A DNA stretch of 64,000 nt from Cedecea colo (GCF_011808225.1 NZ_SOYS01000003.1:372001-436000), one strand, 5' to 3'; positions 1 to 8,932 are shown, counted from the stretch's first letter. The notes: a model not told the origin generated them from the sequence alone. A program made the numbers and translations.

Positions 1-54
1 GAAGATTGGTCTCTTCGGTGGTGGAATTTAAATTCACATACCGGAGGTTGCCTT

Positions 55-516
55 ATGGCTACTACCCCAATCCAAACACACCCGTTACTTGCTGTTCCCT
101 TCAATGCCGCCACGGACTTTACCGTCCTTGCCAGCCACTGCGAAAACTTCGCCGAAACCCTGATTGAAAGTAAAGATATCGCGTTAAAAATGGCGCTCTG
201 TGGCAGACTCAACGCCGCTCTGACACTGCTCCAGCCCACTCTGTTAGAACCTGTCCCGCCCCATCTTGTTGAAAGCCTGACCGTTGATACCCTCCCGGCA
301 AATACCCCTCAGTTTGGGCCGGAATGTACCGAACTTTGCAACTACTGCCTTGCCCTGACGCAGACGCTGGCGGGGCAGGGATTTTCCTCTGAAACGGAGA
401 AATTCCTTAGCTGGCTGCTGTATGACCTGATCAATTACTTCGCAGCGGAAATGAAAGCCCCGCGCTGGCTGCGCACTCCTGATGGCGTAAAGTTTATTGA
501 CGGGGTGGCGGCATGA
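55..516 (+). CDS. Hypothetical island protein
   Basis: A 153-residue protein I cannot assign to a function. It has a good Shine-Dalgarno (GGAGG at about 43-47) before ATG. It is acidic, rich in Leu and Ala, with no signal peptide or membrane segment and no catalytic motif that I recognise. The first ten residues (MATTPIQTHP) resemble the start of small Icd-like proteins in P4-type islands as I remember them; the rest does not. It overlaps the start of the Ner-like gene by 4 nt, so the two are probably one transcript that begins left of the window. Its place in a P4-like island suggests a phage-satellite accessory or regulatory role, but that is inference from position only. Confidence 0.7.
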   Translation: MATTPIQTHPLLAVPFNAATDFTVLASHCENFAETLIESKDIALKMALCGRLNAALTLLQPTLLEPVPPHLVESLTVDTLPANTPQFGPECTELCNYCLALTQTLAGQGFSSETEKFLSWLLYDLINYFAAEMKAPRWLRTPDGVKFIDGVAA

Positions 517-728
517 TGCAACCGGACTGGCATTCTGCCGACATCATCGCGGCGCTGAAAAAGCGCGGAACGTCGCTGTCCGCCGTTTCCCGCGACTCAG
601 GTCTGGCGTCCTCCACGCTGGCAAACGCGCTAATAAGGCACTGGCCCAAAGGTGAAAGACTGATTGCCGAAGCGCTGGGCGTTGCACCAGAGCAAATCTG
701 GCCTTCCCGTTACCTCAGACCACGTTAA
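513..728 (+). CDS. Ner/Nlp-family DNA-binding regulator
   Basis: A 71-residue protein of the Ner family (phage Mu Ner, E. coli Nlp/SfsB): small lambda-repressor-like helix-turn-helix regulators. The opening DWHSADIIAALKKRG, the HTH core around residues 20-45 (SAVSRDSGLASSTLANAL), and the closing APEQIWPSRY are characteristic of the family. Ner proteins repress early phage promoters. Here it probably regulates island genes. The start may be the first or second Met (513 or 516). It overlaps the upstream hypothetical gene, so translational coupling is likely. Confidence 0.9.
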   Translation: MMQPDWHSADIIAALKKRGTSLSAVSRDSGLASSTLANALIRHWPKGERLIAEALGVAPEQIWPSRYLRPR

Positions 729-1665
729 AACAGACTCTCCCGGTCTTCTGATGGCTTTGCTGTCAGAAGATCGGGAGAAGGCAAGCGAAGCGCGGCAGAT
801 CGCCATTCACAAAATAACGAAAAAATCCACAAACAACTCAATTCCCAGAAAAAAGGTTTCCCCTTTTCATCCGCGAAAACCGGGTGTAATCTCCCTCCTG
901 CACTATGCTGTCGTCGACAGCGCCCTTTGCTTCACAACCTGAAAGAAGCACCTGTTATCAGGACGGTTAATCCCTTTACCGGTGCAGACCTCTGCAAACA
1001 CCGGGTCGCAGAACATCGCGGCGGAGGCCCGAAGTTCATACACGATGCATTCTTTAACTGCGCCAGTTCATCGGCTGTCATTCCACACAACCGGAAATCA
1101 CCCGATTTCACGCCTCACTTACACCTGCTGAATTTCAGCGCCTTTTACCTGCGCCAGATCTCTGGTCGATGCTTCACCGTGCCGGAAACTTTCCGGTAAA
1201 TCCTGCACCTGCTGCCACACCAGCGCCCTTTACATTACGGGCTGCGGCCTGCATTGCCGTAAGGCATTTGCTGCCGCGTGACCGTAAACCTGCACCAGAA
1301 TGTGTTCTTTCAAAGCACGAAACCTGACCGGGCGTTACTTGAGTTCCGTATTACGGGCGCAAGTGACGCCGTTCCACCACGCCGACGCAGGCCACGGAAA
1401 ATCTGGCTTGCGCCCTCAATCCCCCACACTGACACGCCGATTTCAGGCCGCTGTCGGTTCAGAAAAGGAGAAAAAGATCGATACCGCGGGGGGCATGACG
1501 CCCCGGAGAATTTCCTGCTCACGCAGGCAGCCTGTACCGCGTACAGTCTGAAACTCCCTACACCTCAACAACCTGCCACCCTGGCGTGAAGGTATCGTTC
1601 TGGCGCAGCCACACAGCATACGCCGGGGCCAGATTGTGCTTTTTATTGAGCGGCAAGGGGTAGCT
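729..1665. other. Island DNA without a convincing gene
   Basis: About 0.9 kb follow the Ner-like gene. Several overlapping open frames exist on both strands (for example 927-1199, 1278-1589 and 1443-1742), but none has a clear ribosome site or a family match I recognise. One frame without a start codon runs at about 1050-1327 and reads as plausible protein (it contains PAEFQRLLPAPDLW), which would fit decayed coding sequence. I read the stretch as degenerate phage-satellite DNA and do not annotate a gene in it. Confidence 0.4.
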
Positions 1666-2547
1666 ATGGGCAAATTAGGTGGTGAAATGAAGGCGCTGGC
1701 GAAAAAAGCCGGCGGCAGTTTCAAAACGGTGGATGACCGCATTCACATTGTGCAGCGGTTCGGTCGCTATTTACGCTCGCTGAATATCCAGATCCAGCGG
1801 GTGGAGCAGATCAAGGTACGTCATATTGAATGCTACATTCAGGCGCGTCTGGCGCAGCAAATCGGCAAACGGACGTTGCAAAATGAAATGTCCGCGCTGC
1901 GTGCTGTGCTGCAACATGCCGGACGTAAGCAGGTGGCGCAGCATGACCGACTGACCAATAAGGCATTAGGGCTGGCTGGCGCATCCCGCAACGGCACCAA
2001 CCGGGCTATCACGTCGGAGCATTATCAGCAGGTGCTGGCAGCCGTGCGCGACAAAGACGTCGGGCTGTCGGCAACGCTGGAACTGGCAAGGCTGATGGGG
2101 TTGCGCTCGCAGGAAGCGGTTCAGTGCTGTCAGTCACTGAAAATGTGGAAACAGGCGCTGGAGCGCGGCGAAACCCGCTTAACCGTGGTGTTTGGCACCA
2201 AAGGCCATCGTCCGCGCGAAACCGTTATTCTTGATGCTGGCGCAGTCAAAAAAGCGCTGGATAATGCCTTATCTGTCGCAGAGCAACGTGACGGTAGGCT
2301 GATCGAACAGCCGAATCTCCAGAAAGCCATGAATTACTGGCGGGGAGCGCTCGCTGAAGCCGGACTGACGGGGAATTATACCCCGCACTCACTGCGCTAT
2401 GCGTGGGCGCAGGATGCGATGCACCATTATCTGGCGCAGGGATTCAGCGACAAAGAAGCGCTGGCGCTGACCTCAATGGATTTGGGCCACGGCGACGGGC
2501 GAGGGCGATATGTGGTGCAGGTCTACGGGCGGCATGAAGAGGAATAA
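1666..2547 (+). CDS. Integrase-domain (tyrosine recombinase-like) protein
   Basis: A 293-residue protein of the phage integrase superfamily often found inside P4-like islands. The N-terminal part (about 1-120) is a SAM-like core-binding domain (VRHIECYIQARLAQQIGKRT). The C-terminal catalytic domain shows an Arg in LMGLRSQEAV, a His-x-x-Arg in HSLRYAWAQ, and a final Tyr in GRGRYVVQVYG, so the recombinase residues seem to be present. ATG at 1666 follows an AAGGGG ribosome site; an upstream ATG at 1636 has no such site. It is separate from the tRNA-linked integrase at 3535-4794 and may act on DNA within the island or serve as a DNA-binding protein. Confidence 0.85.
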   Translation: MGKLGGEMKALAKKAGGSFKTVDDRIHIVQRFGRYLRSLNIQIQRVEQIKVRHIECYIQARLAQQIGKRTLQNEMSALRAVLQHAGRKQVAQHDRLTNKALGLAGASRNGTNRAITSEHYQQVLAAVRDKDVGLSATLELARLMGLRSQEAVQCCQSLKMWKQALERGETRLTVVFGTKGHRPRETVILDAGAVKKALDNALSVAEQRDGRLIEQPNLQKAMNYWRGALAEAGLTGNYTPHSLRYAWAQDAMHHYLAQGFSDKEALALTSMDLGHGDGRGRYVVQVYGRHEEE

Positions 2548-2713
2548 CTTCCTGTTCTGGTGCAATCATGAAAAGCAAAAGGCCGAAGGGTAAAGGAAAG
2601 CTAAGGGTAACAGCGCCAGACCGGAAAAGGCCAAAGGGCTTAAAAGGCCGGAACTGGCGCAGTTCGACATTTAACTGGGGGGATCTGGCGCAGCGAAATG
2701 GATTTTGATACTG

Positions 2714-2731
2714 GTGCAAATAAAAAGCAGA
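2714..2731. repeat. 18-bp direct repeat, left copy
   Basis: GTGCAAATAAAAAGCAGA. The same 18 bases recur at 3478-3495, where they form one arm of the integrase terminator. The two copies flank the AAA ATPase gene. Confidence 0.85.
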
Positions 2732-2769
2732 ACCGCAGCAACTTTTAAAAACCTGCAAAATATGTTGGT

Positions 2770-3327
2770 TCAGTTTTTTCCCTTATTGGCTATATTAGAA
2801 ATGACAAACTCAGCCCGTTTCTCCACTGAGGTACGAGGTAATTCAAGTAGCTGGTAACCGTATTTTTGATAAGTGGTCACCATTGCGAGATATGTCAGTT
2901 CGGCCTCCTCAATCGACTGTTTTCGCTCCGAATCCTGTGTGTAAATTTCTGGCCATGGAGGCGCAATAAAAACTTGTTTACTGTAACGAAATGTCTGAAT
3001 GGCTTTATCTAAATGGGCTGGTGCAGGCAAATGACATAAGTTGAGATAGCCTGCAATATCAGGAATTCCTCGATCAAAAAAACAGATCTCATTGCATCCT
3101 TCAACGGCATGCCATGAACGCATTTCCCAGCATAGCATCCATTCTGCAAAAGCCATTCTGTCGCTCCATGGAAGCGCATTTCCATTGATGGAAACCTGAG
3201 CCTGAATAACGCCTCTGCCAGCTTCAGGCAAGCACATATAACCTTTAGTAATTAAAGCGTCAATGAGTGTGCTTTTACCGGAACCTGGTCCGCCGGTAAT
3301 AACAATACGCTGCTGGAGGTTTGACAT
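2770..3327 (-). CDS. AAA-family P-loop ATPase (AAA_28-like)
   Basis: A 185-residue single-domain P-loop NTPase. Walker A is GGPGSGKST at about residues 12-20. A Walker B-like segment is EICFFDRGIPD in mid-protein. The layout fits the AAA_28 family of small kinase-like ATPases, whose substrates are generally unknown. The start at 3327 is chosen because GGAG lies 7 nt upstream; a further Met 4 residues upstream has no better site. The gene is visibly more AT-rich than its neighbours, is monocistronic, and is bracketed by an 18-bp direct repeat, all of which suggest separate acquisition as island cargo. A defence or nucleotide-kinase role is possible but not shown. Confidence 0.8.
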   Translation of the reverse strand: MSNLQQRIVITGGPGSGKSTLIDALITKGYMCLPEAGRGVIQAQVSINGNALPWSDRMAFAEWMLCWEMRSWHAVEGCNEICFFDRGIPDIAGYLNLCHLPAPAHLDKAIQTFRYSKQVFIAPPWPEIYTQDSERKQSIEEAELTYLAMVTTYQKYGYQLLELPRTSVEKRAEFVISNIANKGKN

Positions 3328-3477
3328 AAAATTCTCCAATAAAAATAGAATAAGAAGTTTTGTTAGAAAGGAAAAACAGGAAGTAAAAAGCAGGTAGAGT
3401 GACGCTGAGCATGTTATCAGTCGCCACCATAAAAGGGGAAGCGCTGAATCACATCAGATTGAAAAGGACCAAAGTAA

Positions 3478-3511
3478 GTGCAAATAAAAAGCAGATCCGC
3501 GAGATCTGCTT
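3478..3511 (-). terminator. Rho-independent terminator of the integrase gene
   Basis: On the minus strand this reads as a 7-bp stem (GCAGATC / GATCTGC) with a 5-base loop, followed by TTTTTATTTG. It lies about 25 bases past the integrase stop. Its left arm is the right copy of the 18-bp direct repeat that also occurs at 2714-2731. Confidence 0.8.
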
Positions 3512-3534
3512 TCCGGCGTGGCGCGTTAACTGGC

Positions 3535-4794
3535 TCAGGCCACCTGAACCTGCCTGTCATAGCGATACGGCGCAACAAATTTCTGCCGACAGGAATCGAG
3601 ATAATCCGACCACCACTGCATCATCTGCGTGCGCTCGTCGAGGTGCTCTGCCTTGTGGATATAGGCGGCGCGAACGTTGTTACGCTCCTGATGGCTCATT
3701 TGCCGCTCCACGGCGTCTTTCGCCCAGCGCCCGGATTCAATCAGCGCGCTACAGGCCATCGTGCGAAAGCCGTGACCGCAGACGTCTACCTGCGTGTCGT
3801 AGCCCATCACCCGCAGCGCCTTGTCGATGGTGTTTTCGCTCATCGGCTTGCGCGGATCGTGGTCGCCGGGAAACAGCAGCTCACTGTTGCCGGACAGCAG
3901 CTTTAGCTGTTTCAGCACCGTCACCGCCTGTTTTGACAGCGGCACCAGATGTGGCGTTTTCATCTTCGCTCCGCGCTCTGAATAGCGCACGCCGGGGATC
4001 GGTTCACGCTGTGCGGGGATAGTCCACATTGCGCCATCCAGATCGATCTCCGTCCAGCGGGCAAAGCGCAGTTCACTGGAGCGAATGAAGATCAGCAGGT
4101 TAAGCTGTACCGCCAGACGGGTCAGTAATCTGCCGGAATAGCTTTCCAGCCTCTCCAGTAGCTCCGGCATCTTTTCCAGTGGCAGGGCGGGGTAGTGGTT
4201 TTTCGGCGGCGGTGCGATGGCTCCGGTAAGATCGTTGGCCGGATTGCTGGCGATCAGACTCTCCTGCACCGCATAGCGCATGATCGCCGTGGTGCGCTGC
4301 TGAATGCGTGCGGCGGTCTCCAGATTACCTTTTCTCTCCGCTACCCGCAGCGGGATCAGCAGATCGGCGGTTTTCAGGTCAGCGACGGGGAATTTGCCGA
4401 TCAGCGGGAAAACGTGCAGCTCCAGCGAACGCAGGATTTTCGCCGCATGATGCTCCGTCCAGCGGATATTGCCTGCCAGCCACTTACGGGCTACCTCTTC
4501 AAACGTATTGCCGCTTTTCTTCGCCTGCTTCTCCTGCTGCTTTTTCACCCCCGGATCGTCGCCCGCGCTGAGTACGGCTCTGGCTTCTTCACGCAGCTTA
4601 CGCGCATTCGCCAGCGTCACGGTCGGGTAAGCGCCAAACGCCAGCTTCTTCTCCTTGCCGCCAAAGCGGTACTTGAGTTGCCAGAGTTTAGAACCGTTGG
4701 GTTTAATCAGCAGGTACAGGCCCTGCGCATCGCTGAGTTTGTAAGATTTGTCGATGGGTTTGGCGTTACGGATGGCGGTATCGGTGAGTGGCAT
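3535..4794 (-). CDS. P4-like tyrosine integrase
   Basis: A 419-residue site-specific recombinase, the usual length for P4-type integrases. Residues 1-90 form the DUF4102 arm-binding domain (LTDTAIRNAKP ... GLYLLIKPNGSKLW). A core-binding domain follows (about 100-200). The catalytic domain has Arg in IFIRSSELRFARW, His-x-x-Arg in GHGFRTMA, a second His in MSHQERN, and the Tyr nucleophile in AAYIHKAEHL. The start at 4794 (MPLTD) matches the family N-terminus; the open frame runs 32 codons further upstream without family support. It lies beside tRNA-Phe in the same orientation, so it presumably integrated the island at the tRNA 3' end. Confidence 0.95.
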   Translation of the reverse strand: MPLTDTAIRNAKPIDKSYKLSDAQGLYLLIKPNGSKLWQLKYRFGGKEKKLAFGAYPTVTLANARKLREEARAVLSAGDDPGVKKQQEKQAKKSGNTFEEVARKWLAGNIRWTEHHAAKILRSLELHVFPLIGKFPVADLKTADLLIPLRVAERKGNLETAARIQQRTTAIMRYAVQESLIASNPANDLTGAIAPPPKNHYPALPLEKMPELLERLESYSGRLLTRLAVQLNLLIFIRSSELRFARWTEIDLDGAMWTIPAQREPIPGVRYSERGAKMKTPHLVPLSKQAVTVLKQLKLLSGNSELLFPGDHDPRKPMSENTIDKALRVMGYDTQVDVCGHGFRTMACSALIESGRWAKDAVERQMSHQERNNVRAAYIHKAEHLDERTQMMQWWSDYLDSCRQKFVAPYRYDRQVQVA

Positions 4795-4957
4795 AGCGGG
4801 GGCTCCAGAGTTTATCGAACCAACAGGCCCCCAATTAAGCCCCCAAAAAATCTGGATGTCAAAAAACCTGACGGAACTTTTCAGCACCATCAGGTTTCTT
4901 TAACTGCCTGATTTTATAACGTTTCAGGACGTATAGGGACATCATGAAACTAAATTT

Positions 4958-5033
4958 TGGTGCCCGGACTCGGAATCGAACCAAGGACACGGGGATTTTC
5001 AATCCCCTGCTCTACCGACTGAGCTATCCGGGC
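4958..5033 (-). tRNA. pheV: tRNA-Phe (GAA), island attachment site
   Basis: A 76-nt cloverleaf on the minus strand starting GCCCGGATAGCTCAGTCGG and ending with encoded CCA; the anticodon loop reads TTGAAAA with anticodon GAA. E. coli has the same tRNA-Phe (pheV) beyond speC, and it is a well-known integration target for pathogenicity islands. The 3' end faces the integrase, so it probably serves as one attachment site. I saw no second copy of the tRNA 3' end in the window, so the other junction should lie to the left. Confidence 0.97.
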
Positions 5034-5480
5034 AACGGGGCGCATTAAACCGTAAACCCTTTTCTTCGTCAATGATTTTGTAGGGGAAGGGCATGTGTTT
5101 GCATGAATAATGTGCGCTATGTTGTATCCACGTTACGCCGTGCGCCTTGAACCCCGGGGAAGAAGGTGCCATGATTGCGCGAAATTTTATGCATTACGGG
5201 GCGCTTATTGATGTTCATAATCAGTACTCACCGACATCTCTTGATGGCGCTCGTTCACCTTTCCGCACTCTCCCGAAGACCCTCGCCTATTATGCGGTGA
5301 AGGCAACGTTCGCTCACTGCAGGACAACAGTAAAATCAGGTGGCCTGCCTGGTTTTACTGATGTCTGGCGGCCGGAGTGGTTACCTCCAAAAGTTCCGCA
5401 AGACGCATTCGCCGGGGAGTTGATCCCTTTGCCGTGCCTTCTGGCACTCACTCATCCTTAAGCTGTTGGGATTTGTGCAC
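5034..5480. promoter_or_regulatory. speC upstream region
   Basis: 447 bases between tRNA-Phe and speC. A 104-codon open frame (5147-5461, plus strand) covers much of it, but it has no family resemblance, so I do not call it. The stretch probably holds the speC promoter and a long 5' leader. I cannot place the promoter boxes with confidence. yqgA, which adjoins speC in E. coli K-12, is absent. Confidence 0.4.
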
Positions 5481-7616
5481 ATGAAATCATTGAAAATTGC
5501 CGCCAGCCACGACGTGGTTGCCACGCTTTCCACCTATCGTGAAGTGGTCGCGCTCGACGCTACCGATTTTACCGACGTTGCGGCAGTCGTGCTGTCTGTT
5601 GCAGACAGCCGCAGCGGCATTCTGGCGTTACTCAAACGCACGGGCTTTAACCTCCCGGTCTTTTTAGTTTCCCCAATCCAGCCGGACGAACAGGCTGATT
5701 TTACGGGAATTATCACCGGCAAAGCGCAGGATTATCTGGAGCTGGAAACTGCTGCTGTCGAATATGAGGAATGCCTGCTGCCGCCTTTCTTCGACACGCT
5801 GACCAGATATGTCGCGATGGAGAACAGTACCTTTGCATGTCCGGGCCATCAGCACGGCGAGTTCTTCAGGAAGCATCCTGCCGGGCGTCAGTTCTATGAT
5901 TTCTTCGGCGAGAACGTCTTCCGCGCTGATATGTGCAATGCGGACGTAAAGCTCGGCGATTTGCTGATCCATGAAGGATCGGCAAAGCATGCCCAGAAGT
6001 TTGCCGCTAAAGTATTCCATGCGGACAAAACTTATTTCGTACTGAACGGCACATCTGCCGCTAATAAAGTGGTTACTAATGCGCTGCTGACTCGCGGCGA
6101 CCTCGTGCTGTTCGACCGTAATAACCATAAATCAAACCACCACGGCGCGTTGATTCAGGCTGGCGCTACGCCGGTCTATCTTGAAGCGGCGCGCAATCCC
6201 TTTGGCTTTATCGGCGGTATTGATGCGCACTGTTTTGACGATGCATATTTGCGGGATTTAATCCGCGAGGTGGCGCCGGATCGTGCGCAGGATAAACGTC
6301 CGTTCCGCCTGGCGGTGATCCAGCTCGGCACCTACGACGGCACTATTTATAACGCACGTCAGGTAGTGGATAAGATCGGCCATCTTTGCGATTACATCCT
6401 TTTTGACTCCGCCTGGGTCGGCTACGAACAGTTCATCCCGATGATGGCAGACTGTTCGCCGTTGCTGCTGGATCTTAATGAAAACGATCCGGGGATTTTT
6501 GTTACACAATCGGTTCATAAACAGCAGGCCGGATTTTCGCAGACTTCGCAGATCCACAAAAAAGATAACCATATCCGCGGCCAGGCGCGTTTTTGCCCGC
6601 ATAAGCGTCTGAACAATGCTTTCATGCTGCACGCTTCTACCAGTCCGTTTTACCCACTTTTTGCGGCGCTGGACGTAAACGCCAAAATCCATGAAGGGGA
6701 AAGCGGTCGCCGCCTGTGGGCAGACTGCGTGGCGCTGGGGATCGAAGCGCGCAAAGCGATCGTCGCCAATTGCAAAATGATCAAACCGTTTATCCCGCCG
6801 GTTGTAGCGGGCAGGCCGTGGCAGGATCATCCTACCGATATCATCGCTCAGGAACGTCGTTTCTTTAGTTTTGAACCCGGTGAAAACTGGCACGGCTTTG
6901 AAGGCTATGAAAAAGATGAATATTTTGTCGATCCCTGCAAGCTGCTGTTGACCACGCCGGGTATCGATCCACAAACTGGTCGTTACGCTGAATTCGGTAT
7001 TCCGGCTGCGATCCTGGCAAATTACCTGCGTGAAAACGGTGTGGTGCCGGAAAAAGCGGATCTCAACTCGATTTTGTTCCTGCTGACGCCTGCGGAAAGC
7101 GCGGAAAAAATGGCGCAACTGGTGGCGTGGCTTGCGCAGTTTGAACAGCATATTGAAGACGATACGCCGCTTGCCGACGTGCTGCCGACTATCTATCAGA
7201 AATATTCCGTACGCTATAAAGGCTACACGCTGCGTCAACTCTGCCAGGAGATGCACGATCTGTACGTCAGCTTTGAAGTCAAAGATCTGCAAAAATCGAT
7301 GTTCCGCAAAGCCAGCCTGCCCGTGGCGGCGATGAACCCGCAGGATGCTCATAGCGAGTTTATTCGTGGCAACGTGGAGCTGGTGCGCTTAAGCCAGGCG
7401 GAAGGGCGCATTGCCGCCGAAGGCGCGCTGCCCTATCCACCGGGCGTGCTTTGCGTGGTGCCGGGTGAAGTCTGGGGAAGCGCAGCGCTGCGTTATTTCC
7501 TGGCGCTTGAAGAGGGCGTGAATATGCTGCCGGGTTTCTCACCGGAGTTGCAGGGGGTTTACAGCGAAACGGATGCGGACGGGATTAAGCGTTTGTACGG
7601 GTATATGGTGAAATGA
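5481..7616 (+). CDS. speC: Ornithine decarboxylase
   Basis: A 711-residue, PLP-dependent, cytosolic decarboxylase that converts ornithine to putrescine and CO2. The protein is collinear with E. coli SpeC and has the same length. The wing domain (about 1-105) precedes the PLP-binding core; the PLP lysine lies in VTQSVHKQQAGFSQ (around residue 355), and FACPGHQHG and LNGTSAANK are typical of prokaryotic Orn/Lys/Arg decarboxylases. The start at 5481 (MKSLKIAAS) fits the family; an earlier in-frame start adds only five residues. It shares the putrescine pathway with speA and speB further along. It is convergent with mltC. Confidence 0.98.
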   Translation: MKSLKIAASHDVVATLSTYREVVALDATDFTDVAAVVLSVADSRSGILALLKRTGFNLPVFLVSPIQPDEQADFTGIITGKAQDYLELETAAVEYEECLLPPFFDTLTRYVAMENSTFACPGHQHGEFFRKHPAGRQFYDFFGENVFRADMCNADVKLGDLLIHEGSAKHAQKFAAKVFHADKTYFVLNGTSAANKVVTNALLTRGDLVLFDRNNHKSNHHGALIQAGATPVYLEAARNPFGFIGGIDAHCFDDAYLRDLIREVAPDRAQDKRPFRLAVIQLGTYDGTIYNARQVVDKIGHLCDYILFDSAWVGYEQFIPMMADCSPLLLDLNENDPGIFVTQSVHKQQAGFSQTSQIHKKDNHIRGQARFCPHKRLNNAFMLHASTSPFYPLFAALDVNAKIHEGESGRRLWADCVALGIEARKAIVANCKMIKPFIPPVVAGRPWQDHPTDIIAQERRFFSFEPGENWHGFEGYEKDEYFVDPCKLLLTTPGIDPQTGRYAEFGIPAAILANYLRENGVVPEKADLNSILFLLTPAESAEKMAQLVAWLAQFEQHIEDDTPLADVLPTIYQKYSVRYKGYTLRQLCQEMHDLYVSFEVKDLQKSMFRKASLPVAAMNPQDAHSEFIRGNVELVRLSQAEGRIAAEGALPYPPGVLCVVPGEVWGSAALRYFLALEEGVNMLPGFSPELQGVYSETDADGIKRLYGYMVK

Positions 7617-7622
7617 ATAAAT

Positions 7623-7646
7623 ATCGCCCCTCCTGCGAGGGGCGAT
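7623..7646. terminator. Bidirectional hairpin between speC and mltC
   Basis: A perfect stem of about 10 bp (ATCGCCCCTC / GAGGGGCGAT) with a CTGC loop sits between the two convergent genes. The T-tract is poor on both sides, so termination may be partial. Confidence 0.65.
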
Positions 7647-7651
7647 TAGCT

Positions 7652-8728
7652 TTACCGCCGCCGATAGCTCTTCTGCGCGGTATTCACTTTATACAGATAA
7701 CGGCGCGATTCAGAAGAAGGATGGCGCGTGGTTAACGTCTGATAAACATCGTCCGCACCCATGCTATTAATAATGCTGAAGGCGCGTTGTTTATCGCTGT
7801 TAAACACGCGTAGCACGCTGCCCGCACCGCCGTTGTACGCGGTAATGACGGCATAGCGACGTGAGGTTGGGTTATCAATGCCGCCCAGATAGCTGTCCTG
7901 CAAAATCGCCAGATATGCGGTGCCGGTATCGATATTGCTTTCCGGGTCGAACAGGTAGCTGCGGCTTGGTTTGCCCCATTTCCCCTGGGCTTTAAACACG
8001 TCCACGCCCGCGCTGTGTTGCACAACCTGCATCAGGCCGAGCGCATCCGCATGGCTTACCGCGTAGGGGTTAAAGCTCGATTCGGTTTGCATAATCGCCA
8101 GGATCAACGACTCGTCCACGCCATATTTTTTCGAGGCTTTCCGCACCATACCGATGTACTTATGAGCACGTTTATCAAGGTGGTTCGGCACAAGGTTAAT
8201 CGTCACGCTGTAAACGATTTTTAACCCTGTTTTACGGCTTTTCAGGTGCGTTTGCAGCAAATAGTCCGCGAATTTTGCAGCGCGGCCTTCCCAGCGGATC
8301 GGCTGGCCGGTGTTATCGACGACCTGCCCATACAGGAACGGCATCTTCGAAATCAGCACGTCGTTGGTATCGGAATAGAGATCGATTGAACCGGGATCGT
8401 CACCCATCAACAACGTAGTGATGATCGCCTGGCGCAGGTGCGCGGCGGGATCGGTGCCAGCGATGGTTTCAACGGTAATAGTACCGTCGTCAAAGTTGAT
8501 GTGGCTGCGGGTCAGATACCGATCGGTATATTTGACGTAGTCCTTAGGACCGGCGATCAGAACCTCTTTCATGCCCCAGATATTTTCGATGTTATGGGCA
8601 AATTGCCCCATCAAAATATCAAATCCGTTAGTGTCCTTAACAAAAGCTTCGTTATAGGCGTCTTCTTTTTTGCTCGAACATGAGATGAGCAGCGGGACGA
8701 CCAAAGCTAGCGCGAGAAATTTTTTCAT
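7652..8728 (-). CDS. mltC: Membrane-bound lytic murein transglycosylase C
   Basis: A 358-residue outer-membrane lipoprotein that cleaves peptidoglycan glycan strands to form 1,6-anhydromuramic ends. A lipoprotein signal ends in the lipobox LISC at residues 13-16. The catalytic Slt domain is C-terminal: [20 protein letters not shown] holds the catalytic Glu, and [15 protein letters not shown] is the typical closing motif. It is highly similar to E. coli MltC from end to end. The start at 8728 gives the normal signal peptide; an adjacent ATG adds one Met. It lies downstream of mutY and yggX but is separated from yggX by a mobile-looking repeat (8785-8913). Confidence 0.97.
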   Translation of the reverse strand: MKKFLALALVVPLLISCSSKKEDAYNEAFVKDTNGFDILMGQFAHNIENIWGMKEVLIAGPKDYVKYTDRYLTRSHINFDDGTITVETIAGTDPAAHLRQAIITTLLMGDDPGSIDLYSDTNDVLISKMPFLYGQVVDNTGQPIRWEGRAAKFADYLLQTHLKSRKTGLKIVYSVTINLVPNHLDKRAHKYIGMVRKASKKYGVDESLILAIMQTESSFNPYAVSHADALGLMQVVQHSAGVDVFKAQGKWGKPSRSYLFDPESNIDTGTAYLAILQDSYLGGIDNPTSRRYAVITAYNGGAGSVLRVFNSDKQRAFSIINSMGADDVYQTLTTRHPSSESRRYLYKVNTAQKSYRRR

Positions 8729-8765
8729 CATTCCATGTATGTGTCGGCGTGTTGTGGTTAGCAAA

Positions 8766-8932
8766 AAAGGGCCAACGGCCCTTTCAGAGTGATGACAAAC
8801 ACCCAAAAAGCGCGACTTTCGGATGTTTGAGGCAAATCAGAAGGCCTCATCCTTTGTTTTTAAAAGCATCGGCAAAGCAACTTTTAACATCTCAGGACCT
8901 TGTCAGCAGACTTAAAGGGCAATGGCCTTTTT
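8766..8932. mobile_element. Short inverted-repeat element, copy A (MITE-like)
   Basis: The core is about 8785-8913 (129 bp). The left end is CAGAGTGATGACAAAC; the right end, read inward, is AGTCTGCTGACAAGG, so the ends form imperfect inverted repeats. The flanks are two versions of one terminator hairpin, AAAGGGCCAACGGCCCTTT on the left and AAAGGGCAATGGCCTTT on the right. An internal hairpin lies at about 8821-8852. The ends match copies B (53966-54107) and C (25101-25241), but the interior does not. No coding capacity. Confidence 0.65.

Noticed and set aside
2568..2708. A 46-codon, very basic open frame (MKSKRPKGKGKLRVTAPDRK ...) between the integrase-like gene and the ATPase.
   Set aside because: No ribosome site, purine-rich low-complexity DNA can give this by chance, and I know no matching family.
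4795..4957. A second attachment-site copy of the tRNA-Phe 3' end inside the window.
   Set aside because: I found no repeat of the tRNA 3' sequence between 1 and 4957; the far island junction must be outside the window.
5147..5461. A 104-codon open frame upstream of speC.
   Set aside because: No family resemblance and it lies in what should be the speC leader; no coding signal beyond its length.
6258..7352. A 364-codon minus-strand open frame opposite speC.
   Set aside because: It is the antisense shadow of a highly conserved gene, with no start signal or family match.
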